Positions 26,526 to 35,706 are shown, numbered from the stretch's first letter. The stretch is DNA of 64,000 bases from Suicoccus acidiformans (GCF_003546865.1 NZ_CP023434.1:1798001-1862000); one strand, 5' to 3'. Numbers and translations: made by a program. Notes: generated from the sequence alone by a model not told the origin.

Positions 26526-27521
26526 CTATTTTCTGTGGAAGGCCAGCATATCTGCTTCCACCTTGATTTTCGTTTCTTCCAGGGCAAAAGAGTGCCGGAT
26601 AGCATTAAGCGATAGGCGGTCTAAATGCTCTTTACTTAGATTGAACAGCTGTTGAACTTTCTTGAATTCTTGAGTTAAGTTTGTATTCGATACGGTGCGA
26701 TTATCGGTATTAATACTTACCGGAATATCCCGCTCCAATAAGGCCAACAAAGGCAGCTCTTCATAGGTCTTGACAGCATTGGTTTGATAGTTACTTGTCG
26801 GACACATTTCAATCATGAGTGCTTGTTCCTGAGCTAACGCCATCAGGGCAGGGTCATCTTTAATCGCTGTACCATGACCAACCCGCTTACTCCCCAAGCG
26901 CACAGCCTGAGCAATATTGTGGCCACAACCACATTCCCCAGAATGCAAGGTTAGCTGGTAGCCCTGCTGGTGAATTTGATCGGTAATCGGTTGGATATGA
27001 TCATTGGCTCCGTCTACTTCATTACCGGCAAAGTCAAAACCAACGACCAAATTGGGATTTAAATTCGCCACGGCTTCAACTAAAGCCAGGTTGGTCGCCT
27101 CATCGTGATGACGCATACAACACACAAGCAAATTCACGTTCACATCATAATCTCTTTGGCCACGCTCAATCCCAGCCTCTACTGCTTGAAAGATTTCTTC
27201 TAAGCTTAGTCCTTCTTCTTGATGCAATAAGGGAGCGAAACGTAATTCAAGATATTTCACATTTTCTAAAGCGACCTCGGCAATAATCGCATAGGTTGCC
27301 CGCTCCAAATTCCCTTTGCTTTGCAGTAAAGGCAGAATGACATCAAAAGATTTTAAATAATCCGCTAAATCTTCGCACTTATCTGGAACCCGTACACCGT
27401 CGACATAATCGCTGGGTAAGCCTGCCTCAGTGGCTAACTCCTGCAAGGTTGCCATGGGGACGGACCCGTCCAAGTGACAATGCAACTCTGCTTTCGGCAT
27501 GGCTTCAATATATTTCTCCAT
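26526..27521 (-). CDS. add: Adenosine deaminase
   Basis: Converts adenosine to inosine in purine salvage. The zinc enzyme of 331 residues shows AELHCHLDGS (two His ligands), TLHSGECG (His ligand region and catalytic Glu), KRVGHGTA (catalytic His) and SINTDNRTVS (Asp ligand). This is the normal family length. GAGGAG precedes the ATG. It is monocistronic, divergent from the U32 genes with a short shared intergenic region. Confidence 0.92.
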   Translation of the reverse strand: MEKYIEAMPKAELHCHLDGSVPMATLQELATEAGLPSDYVDGVRVPDKCEDLADYLKSFDVILPLLQSKGNLERATYAIIAEVALENVKYLELRFAPLLHQEEGLSLEEIFQAVEAGIERGQRDYDVNVNLLVCCMRHHDEATNLALVEAVANLNPNLVVGFDFAGNEVDGANDHIQPITDQIHQQGYQLTLHSGECGCGHNIAQAVRLGSKRVGHGTAIKDDPALMALAQEQALMIEMCPTSNYQTNAVKTYEELPLLALLERDIPVSINTDNRTVSNTNLTQEFKKVQQLFNLSKEHLDRLSLNAIRHSFALEETKIKVEADMLAFHRK

Positions 27522-27719
27522 TCTTCTCCTCTTTTCTATAACTAGCTTCTGCCCCTAATATAGCGAATTGCGACTTTTTTGGCAATGGATACTGCTTATT
27601 CTAACGTATTTATAGGAGCCTTAGCCATTACAAATATTTATAAAAGCCATAGACTTTTGATTATAGAATCGCTACAATGTAGGGTGGAAATTATATATAG
27701 AAAGAAGGTGGCTGGGTTC

Positions 27720-28640
27720 ATGATAAAGTTGATTGCAACAGCTGAATCAGTCGAACAAGGGACAGCCTTATTAGAGGCAGGTGTAGACCGCTTAATCATT
27801 GGTGAAAGTGAATACGGTTTACGCCTGCCGAAGACAATGACATTTGAAGAGATGGGAGAATTAATTGATATTGCCCATCAACAAGATAAAGAAGTGGTGA
27901 TTGCTGCCAATGCTATACTCCACAATGACAAGATTAACCGAGCGAGGGATTACTTACAAGCAGTCCGCGCCATTCATCCTGACTTACTCATGGTTGGCGA
28001 TACAGGTTTAATCCAAATTATGAAAGAGCCAAGCTATGCCTTCCCCTATATTTATGATGCGGGCGTACTTGTGACTAGTCCCGGGCAAGTGAATTTCTGG
28101 GCCCAGTTTGGGGCCGTCGGAGCCTTGGTTGCCCGTGAAGTACCCCTGGTTGAATTACGCGACATGGCACCGGAGTCAAACATTCCCCTCATGGTGCAAG
28201 TTTACGGGGCGACCTGCATCCACCAAAGTGGGCGTCCACTCTTGGAAAATTACTATAATTATGTCGAGAAGGATACCCAGGACTTAAAGCACGAAGAGCT
28301 TTTCCTATCTGAACCGCGTAAGAAAGAGACCCACTACTCTATTTTCCAAGATAGTCATGGCACGCACATCTATGCTAGCGATGACTTGAATCTACTTCCT
28401 CATTTAAATACTTTAAAGGAAATTGGCATCCAAGAATGGTATATGGATGGCATTTACACTCGGGGAGAAGCTTTTGTGCAAATTGCTCAAATCTTCAACC
28501 AAGCCCGTAAGGCCATTGAAAATAAGCAATGGACGGAGGAGCTAGCCGAGGAATTGAGTGCCCAAGTCGTCCGATTACATCCAGAAAACCGTGAACTTTC
28601 TACTGGTTTCTTCTTCTATGACCGAGAAACCGTCCAATAA
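27720..28640 (+). CDS. Peptidase U32 family protein, short form (TrhP1/YrrN-like)
   Basis: In Bacillus the YrrN/YrrO pair (TrhP1/TrhP2) supports prephenate-dependent 5-hydroxylation of U34 in tRNA. The start MIKLIATAESVEQG is chosen because AAGAAGG lies upstream; the open frame extends 47 codons further without family resemblance. 306 residues: a TIM-barrel-like N-terminal part (GVDRLIIGESEYGLRLP, VTSPGQVNFW) with VQVYGATCIHQSGRPLLENY, equivalent to the Cys-bearing HGAMCISYSGRC segment of the long form. It lies 16 bp ahead of the long-form gene. Confidence 0.85.
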   Translation: MIKLIATAESVEQGTALLEAGVDRLIIGESEYGLRLPKTMTFEEMGELIDIAHQQDKEVVIAANAILHNDKINRARDYLQAVRAIHPDLLMVGDTGLIQIMKEPSYAFPYIYDAGVLVTSPGQVNFWAQFGAVGALVAREVPLVELRDMAPESNIPLMVQVYGATCIHQSGRPLLENYYNYVEKDTQDLKHEELFLSEPRKKETHYSIFQDSHGTHIYASDDLNLLPHLNTLKEIGIQEWYMDGIYTRGEAFVQIAQIFNQARKAIENKQWTEELAEELSAQVVRLHPENRELSTGFFFYDRETVQ

Positions 28641-28656
28641 TTGAAAGGAGCTAACC

Positions 28657-29910
28657 ATGACTGAAACATTAACAACATTAAAACGACCTGAACTTTTAGC
28701 ACCAGCTGGAACACTCGAGAAATTGAAAATTGCCGTTCATTACGGGGCTGATGCAGTCTATATTGGTGGCGAAGCTTATGGACTGAGAAGTCGGGCGGGT
28801 AACTTTGACTTTGATGAAATGCGTGAGGGAGTTGAATTCGCTCACAGCTACGGAGCGAAAGTTTATGTAGCCACGAACATGGTCACCCATCCGGGGGATG
28901 AACAAGGTTCGGGTGAATTCTTCCGTACAATTCGTGATATTGGAGTTGATGCGATTATCATCTCAGACCCTGCCTTGATTCATATTTGCGCCACAGAAGC
29001 ACCAGGCTTGGAAATGCACTTATCGACTCAACAATCGGCTGTCAACTATGAAACGTTGAATTTCTGGCAAGATTACGGCCTAACCCGCTGTGTGCTTGGC
29101 CGTGAGGTCTCTATGGAAGAGATTGCTGAAATCTGCGCTAAAACGGACGTAGAAATTGAAGCCTTCATTCACGGGGCAATGTGTATCTCATATTCAGGCC
29201 GTTGTACCTTGTCTAACCATATGGAGAACCGCGATGCAAACCGGGGAGGTTGCTGCCAATCTTGCCGTTGGCGTTATGGGCTTTTTGAGATGCCTCAGTT
29301 GGATACGCGTATTATGAAGGGACGTGGCGAAGAAGGCACAAATATTAAAGAACCATTCTCCATGAGTGCAGTAGATTTAGGGATGATTGAACATATCCCA
29401 GACATTATCGAAAATGGGATTGATTCCTTGAAAATCGAAGGACGGATGAAGTCGATTCATTACGTTTCAACTGTGGTGAACGTCTATCGTCGGGCCATTG
29501 ATAGCTACTTAGAAGACCCGGCAAGTTATGAACTCAAGCAAGAATGGGTTGACGAAATCTGGAAAGCTGCCCAACGTGAACTCGCCACCGGCTTCTTTTA
29601 CGATACGCCAAGCGAGGATGAACAGCTCTTTGGTAAGCGTCGTCGCATTCAACAGTATCAATTTGTCGGCCAAGTATTAGACTATGATGAAACGACCCAA
29701 ATCGCGACAATCCAACAACGTAATCTCTTTGAAGTTGGAGACACGATTGAATTCTACGGACCAGGCATGCGCCACCATGAGCAAACCCTCGAAGCGATGG
29801 TCAATGAAGACGATGAAGCGATTGAACGTGCCCCACACGCGATGATGATTGTGAAGATGAAAGTAAATCAGCCAGTTAAGCCGCACGATATGATTCGCAA
29901 AGCCCGTTAA
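28657..29910 (+). CDS. Peptidase U32 family protein, long form (TrhP2/YrrO-like)
   Basis: Partner of the preceding gene in tRNA U34 hydroxylation (inferred from the Bacillus pair). The 417 residues begin KRPELLAPAGTLEKLKIA and GADAVYIGGEAYGLRSRAGNF, the U32 hallmark. The Cys cluster IHGAMCISYSGRC...GGCCQSCRW probably binds an iron-sulfur cluster. SLKIEGRMKSIHYVSTVVNVYR and a C-terminal beta domain complete it. AAAGGAG precedes the ATG. Old 'collagenase' labels for this family are not supported by tRNA work. Confidence 0.9.
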   Translation: MTETLTTLKRPELLAPAGTLEKLKIAVHYGADAVYIGGEAYGLRSRAGNFDFDEMREGVEFAHSYGAKVYVATNMVTHPGDEQGSGEFFRTIRDIGVDAIIISDPALIHICATEAPGLEMHLSTQQSAVNYETLNFWQDYGLTRCVLGREVSMEEIAEICAKTDVEIEAFIHGAMCISYSGRCTLSNHMENRDANRGGCCQSCRWRYGLFEMPQLDTRIMKGRGEEGTNIKEPFSMSAVDLGMIEHIPDIIENGIDSLKIEGRMKSIHYVSTVVNVYRRAIDSYLEDPASYELKQEWVDEIWKAAQRELATGFFYDTPSEDEQLFGKRRRIQQYQFVGQVLDYDETTQIATIQQRNLFEVGDTIEFYGPGMRHHEQTLEAMVNEDDEAIERAPHAMMIVKMKVNQPVKPHDMIRKAR

Positions 29911-29947
29911 TGCTATCCTAATAGATTGAGGGCAAGAAATTATTCGA

Positions 29948-29987
29948 ACTGGATAAAGGGCGTCGGAAATGACGCCCTTTATCCAGT
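29948..29987. terminator. Hairpin after the U32 operon
   Basis: A near-perfect stem, ACTGGATAAAGGGCGTC with GACGCCCTTTATCCAGT. No T run follows, so its stability alone would have to terminate. Confidence 0.6.
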
Positions 29988-30019
29988 CAGAATGCCTATT
30001 TCACAAATTAAACAACATC

Positions 30020-30149
30020 CTTGTCCCAGAGAACGCTGCATCACCTGATGCAATACTTACCACCGACTGCCAAGTAGAAAGTGCATTTTTTGCCATGGGA
30101 CAAGTATGATAACCAGAAGGTTTATTCAGCCTTTTGGTTTTTATTTTAT
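30020..30149 (+). ncRNA. Possible structured RNA with terminator upstream of argJ
   Basis: CTTGTCCCA (30020-30028) pairs with TGGGACAAG (30096-30104), enclosing GCATCA/TGATGC. A second hairpin, AACCAGAAGG/CCTTTTGGTT (30111-30139), follows and is trailed by TTTATTTTAT like an intrinsic terminator. argJ has its own promoter downstream, so this may be an independent transcript or a relic. No riboswitch family is recognised and no upstream promoter is clear. Confidence 0.35.
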
Positions 30150-30205
30150 ATTAAATTTCTATAGGGAGCTGCCTATTTACAATCAATATTTCATTGTATT
30201 CTTCT

Positions 30206-30234
30206 TTGACTTTACTTAAGGAGTCGGCTACACT
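30206..30234 (+). promoter_or_regulatory. argJ promoter
   Basis: -35 TTGACT (30206-30211), 17-bp spacer, -10 TACACT (30229-30234), ~37 bp before the ATG. Confidence 0.6.
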
Positions 30235-30270
30235 CAATTCACAAATTATTTTACCGAAGGGGGCATCCCG

Positions 30271-31482
30271 ATGAAATTTATCGACGGAAGTATCACTTCA
30301 GTGCCTGGTGTACTTGCAAGTGGCGTACATGCTGGTTTCAAGCCAGATAAGAAAGATTTCGCCTTAATTTATTTCCCAGAAGGCGCGACCATAGCTGGAG
30401 TCTTTACACTTAATAAAATCTATGCACATCATGTGGCCTATTGTCGCGAGGCGTTGAAGGAGCACACCAAATTCAAAGCGCTAGCGGTCAATAGTGGCAA
30501 TGCAAATGCTTGCAATGGTTACGAAGGCTATCAGGCCCTGCTGGAAAGCACGCACATTGTCGCGGATGCCTTGGATATACTACCTACGGAAGTGCTACCT
30601 GCCTCTACAGGCGTTATCGGTTCACCCTTTCAAGCAAATCTCATTGAAGGCGTCATGGCTGAGGCGAAGGAAGCCCTTAGTTCTAAGGGTGGTGCAGAGG
30701 CTAATGAAGCTATCTTGACAACAGATAAGATGCTTAAGCATCAAGCTTATGAAGTTGAAATCTCCGGCCAAAAAATCACTTTCGGTGCCATCACCAAAGG
30801 CTCAACAATGATCCACCCCAATTTAGGTACGATGCTGTCTTTTATTACTACCGATATTCAAGCCGAACAAGCCTTACTAAATCAAGCCTTGGGCCAAGCT
30901 ACTAAGCTTACTTTCAACCGCCTATTAACCGACGGCCATACAAGTACAAACGATACGGTTTTAGTTTGTGCTACTGGTCAAAGTTCAGTTCAGCTGACTG
31001 AAGCAAATTATGCTGCTTTCGTCGAAGCGCTGACTGAAGTTTGCCAAGACATGGCTCAGCGAATTGCCATTGATGGCGGTGGTAGCACGAAATTTATTAC
31101 CGTTCAGGTCGAAGGCGCACACTCTGAGGAAGAGGCTGTGCAACTAGGGAAGTACCTAGCCCGGTCGCCTCTAATGAAAGCAACTTTGTCAAGGTCTGAT
31201 CCCAATTGGGGCCGAGTCTCTAGTGGCATTGGCAGTAGTGATATTGAACACCTGGACCCTGAAGCGATTCAAGTTTTCTTTGAGAGTGAACGGGGTTCGA
31301 TTCTAGTCTGGGACAGCAATCAGTTTGTACACTACCTTGAAGAAGACGCCCGCCAAATTATCTTAGAGCAAGAGATTGTTATCCGCATTGTGCTCAATCA
31401 AGGGGAGCACTCTGCCAGTATTTGGACGTGTGATATGAGTGAGGATTTTGTTGAGGTAACGAGCAAATACGCCAGACTTTAG
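30271..31482 (+). CDS. argJ: Glutamate N-acetyltransferase / ornithine acetyltransferase ArgJ
   Basis: ArgJ recycles the acetyl group from N-acetylornithine to glutamate and may also use acetyl-CoA. The 403-residue precursor self-cleaves before a Thr: here KGSTMIHPNLGTMLSFITTD, where Thr of GTML becomes the nucleophile. Other hallmarks are VNSGNANAC, PASTGVIG and SDPNWGRV near the C-terminus. GAAGGGGG precedes the ATG. No argC, argB, argD or argF is adjacent, although argJ usually sits in such an operon, so the remaining pathway is elsewhere or lost. Confidence 0.9.
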   Translation: MKFIDGSITSVPGVLASGVHAGFKPDKKDFALIYFPEGATIAGVFTLNKIYAHHVAYCREALKEHTKFKALAVNSGNANACNGYEGYQALLESTHIVADALDILPTEVLPASTGVIGSPFQANLIEGVMAEAKEALSSKGGAEANEAILTTDKMLKHQAYEVEISGQKITFGAITKGSTMIHPNLGTMLSFITTDIQAEQALLNQALGQATKLTFNRLLTDGHTSTNDTVLVCATGQSSVQLTEANYAAFVEALTEVCQDMAQRIAIDGGGSTKFITVQVEGAHSEEEAVQLGKYLARSPLMKATLSRSDPNWGRVSSGIGSSDIEHLDPEAIQVFFESERGSILVWDSNQFVHYLEEDARQIILEQEIVIRIVLNQGEHSASIWTCDMSEDFVEVTSKYARL

Positions 31483-32030
31483 CCGTTTACTACCTACTTT
31501 TGAGACTAAAGACTGCATAACTAGCATATAACACGAATGACTGTTTTACTTATGCCCTTCTGTTGAAAAGAGGCCATCCTGCCGGATAATGTGTCCTTTA
31601 TTTTGAGCCTACTTGGCTTTTGTCACTATATCTTCCTGCTAGAATTGTGGCAGGGGGCCTTTCGATACCCTGCTGGGCTTATTTATTCTGCTGAATTATC
31701 CGTCTTTTACTTTGAACAAAAGTATATTAGACGAATTCTATGGCTCATTGCAGATGGGCTTTGCCTGGCTTTAAACCATGTTTATCCAGTCCTACCTAGC
31801 GTTGTTATGCCCTCGCTTGATTCATCGCGCCCCAGTCAATCGCCTTAGTAAATGGGAGTCATATAGGCCATGACAGCTTACTTTATAAGCGAGTTTCTGG
31901 AGGGAGTGGTCTTAATGCTATTTGACAAAAAAAGAACAGTTGTAGCCCTGCAGCCTGAATGTTAGTCTTATCGTAAATTCCCCTATTTTATACAACACAA
32001 GAAATTGAAATAAAGCAAAAGCTACACAAA
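31483..32030. other. Gene-poor stretch after argJ, possibly decayed coding DNA
   Basis: About 550 bp without a convincing gene. An 85-codon frame (31591-31848, plus) has hydrophobic segments but no ribosome site or family resemblance. A 16-codon frame behind GGAGGG (starting MLFDKKRTVVALQPEC, about 31915) stops early. The mix of good translation signals with short frames suggests gene remnants. Confidence 0.35.
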
Positions 32031-32072
32031 AACCGGAGTCCTGCAGTCAGAAAGTCTGCGAAGGCTCCGGTT
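32031..32072 (-). terminator. Terminator of copB
   Basis: AACCGGAG/CTCCGGTT stem on the minus strand with a T run after it. Confidence 0.8.
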
Positions 32073-32088
32073 TAATAGTTAGTCTACT

Positions 32089-34455
32089 TTACTGCTCATC
32101 TAGTGAAAGGGTCATTGCGTTAATGGCTACAATAACGGTAGAAAGGGACATGAGGATGGCGCCCATGGCTGGGCTTAAGCTTATACCCAAAGGAGCGAGT
32201 AAGCCAGCGGCTAAGGGGATGGCAAGGAAGTTGTAGCCTGCACCCCACCATAGGTTCTGGCGCATTTTGTCTTGGGTTTTGTATGATAATTCAATAAAGG
32301 CCTCAATATCACCTGGTTCCGATTGGGTTAGGATGACATCTGCGGAATCGAGGGCAACTTGGGTCCCTGCACCAATCGCGATTCCTACGTCAGCTAGTGC
32401 TAAAGACGGCGCATCATTGACCCCATCGCCAACCATAATCACTGTCTGATTTTCTTCTTGATACTGTTCAACGAGCTGGTATTTGTCTTCAGGAGACTGG
32501 TTGGCATAATAAGTTATATCTAAGGTTTCCGCGACGACTTTGGCGGCACTTTCATTATCACCCGTTGCCATAACAGGCTGAATTCCCTGCTCTTTGAGCA
32601 CACGAATCAAGTGCGAGGTCGTCTCTTTCAGCTCATCGCCAAGGGCTACTGCACCTAAGGCCTCTTCGCCTTTTACTAGAATACTGACAGTGGAGCCTGA
32701 TGGCGGATCTATGGCTAAGCCTTTACCATAAGCTTTCTGGCTAATGAGTTGGTAATGCTCACCTTGATAGCTCCCTTCCAGCCCTGAACCTGAAACTACT
32801 TCAATCTCGTCAAAAGAGACTGCTTCGACGCCTTCGCTCTCTGCGTAATTAATAATAGATTGGGCGATTGGATGACTGGATCCTGCTTCGATACCCGCTA
32901 ATAAACTCAGCAGCTCTTCTTCTGAGAGGGTATCGTCTAAGACGTCTAGTTGCAACACCTTGAATTCGCCAGTTGTTAGGGTTCCTGTTTTGTCTAAGAG
33001 CATAATGTCTGCTTGTGTGGTTAATTCTAGTGCTTCCCGGTCTTTCACAAGTAAACCTCGCTCTGCTCCCAGGCTCGTACTGCGAGCGACCACTAGAGGA
33101 ATAGCTAAACCTAAAGCATGCGGACAGGCAATGACTAGAGTTGTAACCGCATAGGTCACCCCTGAGCTGACTCCTTCCATTGCTGTCCAGGCAACAAAGG
33201 CAATAATCGCTGCGGCAAGGGCAATGTAGAAGAGCCAGCCAGAGACTCGGTGGGCCAAGTTCTCCGCCCTAGAGGGTTGATTCTGAGCTGAAGCAACCAA
33301 CTGTTGGACTTGGGAAATAAAAGATTGGTCGCCCGTTTCTGTTACTTCAACAAATAGCGTCCCTTCCCCATTCGTTGCCCCTCCAATAACTTCATCTCCA
33401 GCTTGCTTAGCTACCGGCTTCGATTCACCCGTCAATAAGGCTTCATTAATACGCGATTCTCCGCGCACGATTCGCCCATCTGCCGGTACATTCTCTCCAG
33501 CTTGGACACGAACAATATCTCCAATGGCCAATTCTGCGACAGGTTTTGGGATAATGGAGCCATCCGCTTGTTCTACTTGTGCTTCCTTTGGCAATAAGGC
33601 TGCCAGAGATGACTGCGCATCCCCTGCTTCGCCAATCGCCTTCATCTCTATCCAATGCCCTAAAAGCATAATCAGAATAAGCGAGGCAAATTCAAAGAAG
33701 AAATCCATCACCGCTTCACCCATTAGATAGCGGGCGAACACCGCATAAACACTATATACATAAGATACCGTAATTCCCATAGTAACAAGGGCCATCATGC
33801 CTGGCGATTTCTGCTTGAACTCGTCAATAGCCCCTGTATAGAAAGGCCGGCCTCCATAAATGAACAAAATCGTTGCTAAAATCGCTACCAGAATATCTGA
33901 ATAAGGAAAGGTAAATTGAAAAGGTAACTTCAAGCCCATCATTGGCGACAGCAGCATAATAGGAATGGCCAAAGGCAAGGATTTCAGAAAGATTTCCTTA
34001 AAATTCCCATGATGGTGATGATGGCCATGGTGGTCGTGGTGATAGTGATGGTCGTGATGGTCGTGATGATTATGGTAATCGTGGTGATCGTGATGATCGT
34101 GATGATCGTGATGATCGTGGCTACCGTGATTACCGTGATTATCGTGATTACCGTGACTGTGACTTTCATGGCCTCCGTCTTGCTCGTTATCTACATGGCT
34201 TTCATGCGACTTATGGTGGTGGCTATGGTCTACATGCTGCTTAGGTTGCCCATGACGCGTGTCTTCTGTTTTATGTTGTTCATGTGCATCCTGTTGCGCA
34301 TGAGCTGCATGCTGAACATCACTTCGATGGTCTTCAATAGGATGCTTATGCGTTGTCCCATGGGATCCCTGTTGATGCTGAGAATGTGCGTGTTGATTCA
34401 CGGTTTCAGCTTCTAATTGATCAATGTGTTCCCTTTCTTGCTTTGTATCTTTCAT
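32089..34455 (-). CDS. copB: Copper-translocating P-type ATPase CopB, His-rich N-terminus
   Basis: P1B-type ATPase expelling copper (or silver) from the cytoplasm. Instead of Cys metal-binding domains, the first ~155 residues are a His/Asp-rich leader with a run of DHH-type repeats ending GHHHHHGNF. Then come eight transmembrane helices; the ion-path motif is CPH (VIACPHALGLAIP), typical of CopB rather than CopA. Other motifs are LLTGES, DKTGTLTTG, SSHPIAQS (the HP of the nucleotide domain) and GDGVNDAPSLA. 788 residues. It has a strong AGAGGGGG site, and the upstream operator suggests copper-responsive control. Confidence 0.93.
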   Translation of the reverse strand: MKDTKQEREHIDQLEAETVNQHAHSQHQQGSHGTTHKHPIEDHRSDVQHAAHAQQDAHEQHKTEDTRHGQPKQHVDHSHHHKSHESHVDNEQDGGHESHSHGNHDNHGNHGSHDHHDHHDHHDHHDYHNHHDHHDHHYHHDHHGHHHHHGNFKEIFLKSLPLAIPIMLLSPMMGLKLPFQFTFPYSDILVAILATILFIYGGRPFYTGAIDEFKQKSPGMMALVTMGITVSYVYSVYAVFARYLMGEAVMDFFFEFASLILIMLLGHWIEMKAIGEAGDAQSSLAALLPKEAQVEQADGSIIPKPVAELAIGDIVRVQAGENVPADGRIVRGESRINEALLTGESKPVAKQAGDEVIGGATNGEGTLFVEVTETGDQSFISQVQQLVASAQNQPSRAENLAHRVSGWLFYIALAAAIIAFVAWTAMEGVSSGVTYAVTTLVIACPHALGLAIPLVVARSTSLGAERGLLVKDREALELTTQADIMLLDKTGTLTTGEFKVLQLDVLDDTLSEEELLSLLAGIEAGSSHPIAQSIINYAESEGVEAVSFDEIEVVSGSGLEGSYQGEHYQLISQKAYGKGLAIDPPSGSTVSILVKGEEALGAVALGDELKETTSHLIRVLKEQGIQPVMATGDNESAAKVVAETLDITYYANQSPEDKYQLVEQYQEENQTVIMVGDGVNDAPSLALADVGIAIGAGTQVALDSADVILTQSEPGDIEAFIELSYKTQDKMRQNLWWGAGYNFLAIPLAAGLLAPLGISLSPAMGAILMSLSTVIVAINAMTLSLDEQ

Positions 34456-34474
34456 AATGACTCCCCCTCTTTTG

Positions 34475-34529
34475 GTTACATTTGTAACCTAGCTATCTAT
34501 AGTATCTCATGAATGACTGCCTCTGTCAA
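34475..34529 (-). promoter_or_regulatory. copB promoter with CopY-type operator
   Basis: GGTTACATTTGTAACC contains TACATTTGTA (34477-34486), an exact match to the cop box TACANNTGTA bound by CopY repressors. On the minus strand TTGACA (34524-34529) and, 17 bp on, GATACT form the promoter, so the operator lies at the transcript start. No copY gene lies in the window. Confidence 0.75.
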
Positions 34530-34615
34530 AAGATACCTCCTTCGTGACTGAAGTCGTATGTGGAATCTCAATGGAAATGAGCCCTGAAACTCAGCTGAAT
34601 CCTTGATAAATCCAC

Positions 34616-34745
34616 TTGGTAATGTTTGAAATACACTTCAAACATTACCAAATCTTTTTGCTCGTGTTTGACAGGCGATTCAAACATTAGCAACACGCTT
34701 TCCTAAGGTTTGAACACCCAGCCAAACATGAGCAAACTATAATTT
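34616..34745. repeat. Hairpin and scattered 13-bp CAAACATnAsCAA motifs
   Basis: A perfect inverted repeat with 15-bp arms (TTGGTAATGTTTGAA, 34616-34652). Its right arm contains CAAACATTACCAA; related copies lie at 34681-34693 (CAAACATTAGCAA) and 34733-34745 (CAAACATGAGCAA). No gene occupies 34530-34949. Confidence 0.6.
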
Positions 34746-34949
34746 CCTTTGATGGACAGTGGTACTTAGCGTATAAACGTAATTTTTAATCATTGGCTGC
34801 AAAGTTTTTGCTTTACTTTCTTGATATTTCACGGTGCAAAGCCTTAGCAAGGGAAGTTTCTTGGCTTAGGTTGTGCTCGCTTCTTTCGAAAAAAGTCGGT
34901 TTGCATGCTATAATGTACCAAAGCTCGATTGAAAGGAAGATTTGACGTA

Positions 34950-35682
34950 ATGTTATCCATTGTTATTTGCGAAGATAATTTACAACAAAGAACCCTTTTC
35001 CAGGAAACAATAGAAAATATATTTTGATCGAGGAATTACCCATGGAAGTAAAGCTTGCGACGCCAGACCTATGAAGTGCTGGACTACCTTGAAACGGAAC
35101 GCAAAGGTGAAACAGTATACTTCCTCAATATAGATTTAAGTACTGATATTAATGGGATGGACTTGGCGCGAAAAGATTCGCGATGCGGAGGATTTGAGCC
35201 GCTTGGTCTTTATTACCACCGAAAATCAAATGCTTCCTTTAACTTACACTTATAAATTAGAGACTTTGAACTTTATCGTTAAGGACAAGCCGGAAGTCGT
35301 TGATGCGCAGATTCGGGACAGTCTCCGGACGGTGATGGAGCGGACAGTACGCAATGCAGACCAGAAGAAGAAGTTTGTTGCCAAAATTGGCTCCCGTACC
35401 AAGAGTATCGATGTGGACCAAATCTTCTATTTCCAAGCTCTTGAAGGTCATAAGCTTGCCCTGGTTGGCTAAGATTTATATTTCGAATTCTATGATAGTC
35501 TTGCAGATATTCTAGAACGTGAACCGAGTTTCACGCGTACCCATCGTTCTTATGTGGCGAATTTAGCTAATGCCTTGAGTATCAATCGCAAAATTATGGA
35601 GATTCATTTCCCAGAGGAACTAAGCCTTCCGATTAGTCGAGGTGATTTGTCAGCTGTGCAAGCAGTGATGGAACAGGCGTAA
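34950..35682 (+). pseudogene. Decayed AgrA/ComE-type response regulator (LytTR DNA-binding domain)
   Basis: The intact ancestor would be a ~240-residue quorum-sensing response regulator. It starts MLSIVICEDNLQQR with the acidic pocket, behind GAAAGGA. An in-frame TGA comes at codon 26. Continuing requires shifts near 35025 (ILIEELPMEVKLATP), near 35070 (YEVLDYLETER) and near 35165 (KIRDAEDLSRLVFIT). The receiver and LytTR parts then read well (VAKIGSRTKSIDVDQIFYFQ) to a TAA at about 35470, after which FTRTHRSYVANLAN and PISRGD finish the LytTR domain. At least five lesions make it a pseudogene. No agrB, agrD or agrC-like gene is near. Confidence 0.88.
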
Positions 35683-35706
35683 TTTATTCATTTAAGTTTT
35701 ATGAGC

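Noticed and set aside
30001-30096. 31-residue peptide on the minus strand upstream of argJ
   Set aside because: No ribosome site, and the frame coincides with a segment that looks like a folded RNA on the plus strand.
31591-31848. 85-codon hydrophobic frame after argJ
   Set aside because: No ribosome site, no recognisable family and a low-quality C-terminus; treated as possible decayed DNA.
34009-34416. Met/Val-rich plus-strand frame opposite the copB leader
   Set aside because: It is the antisense of the His-repeat codons; low complexity makes it open by chance.
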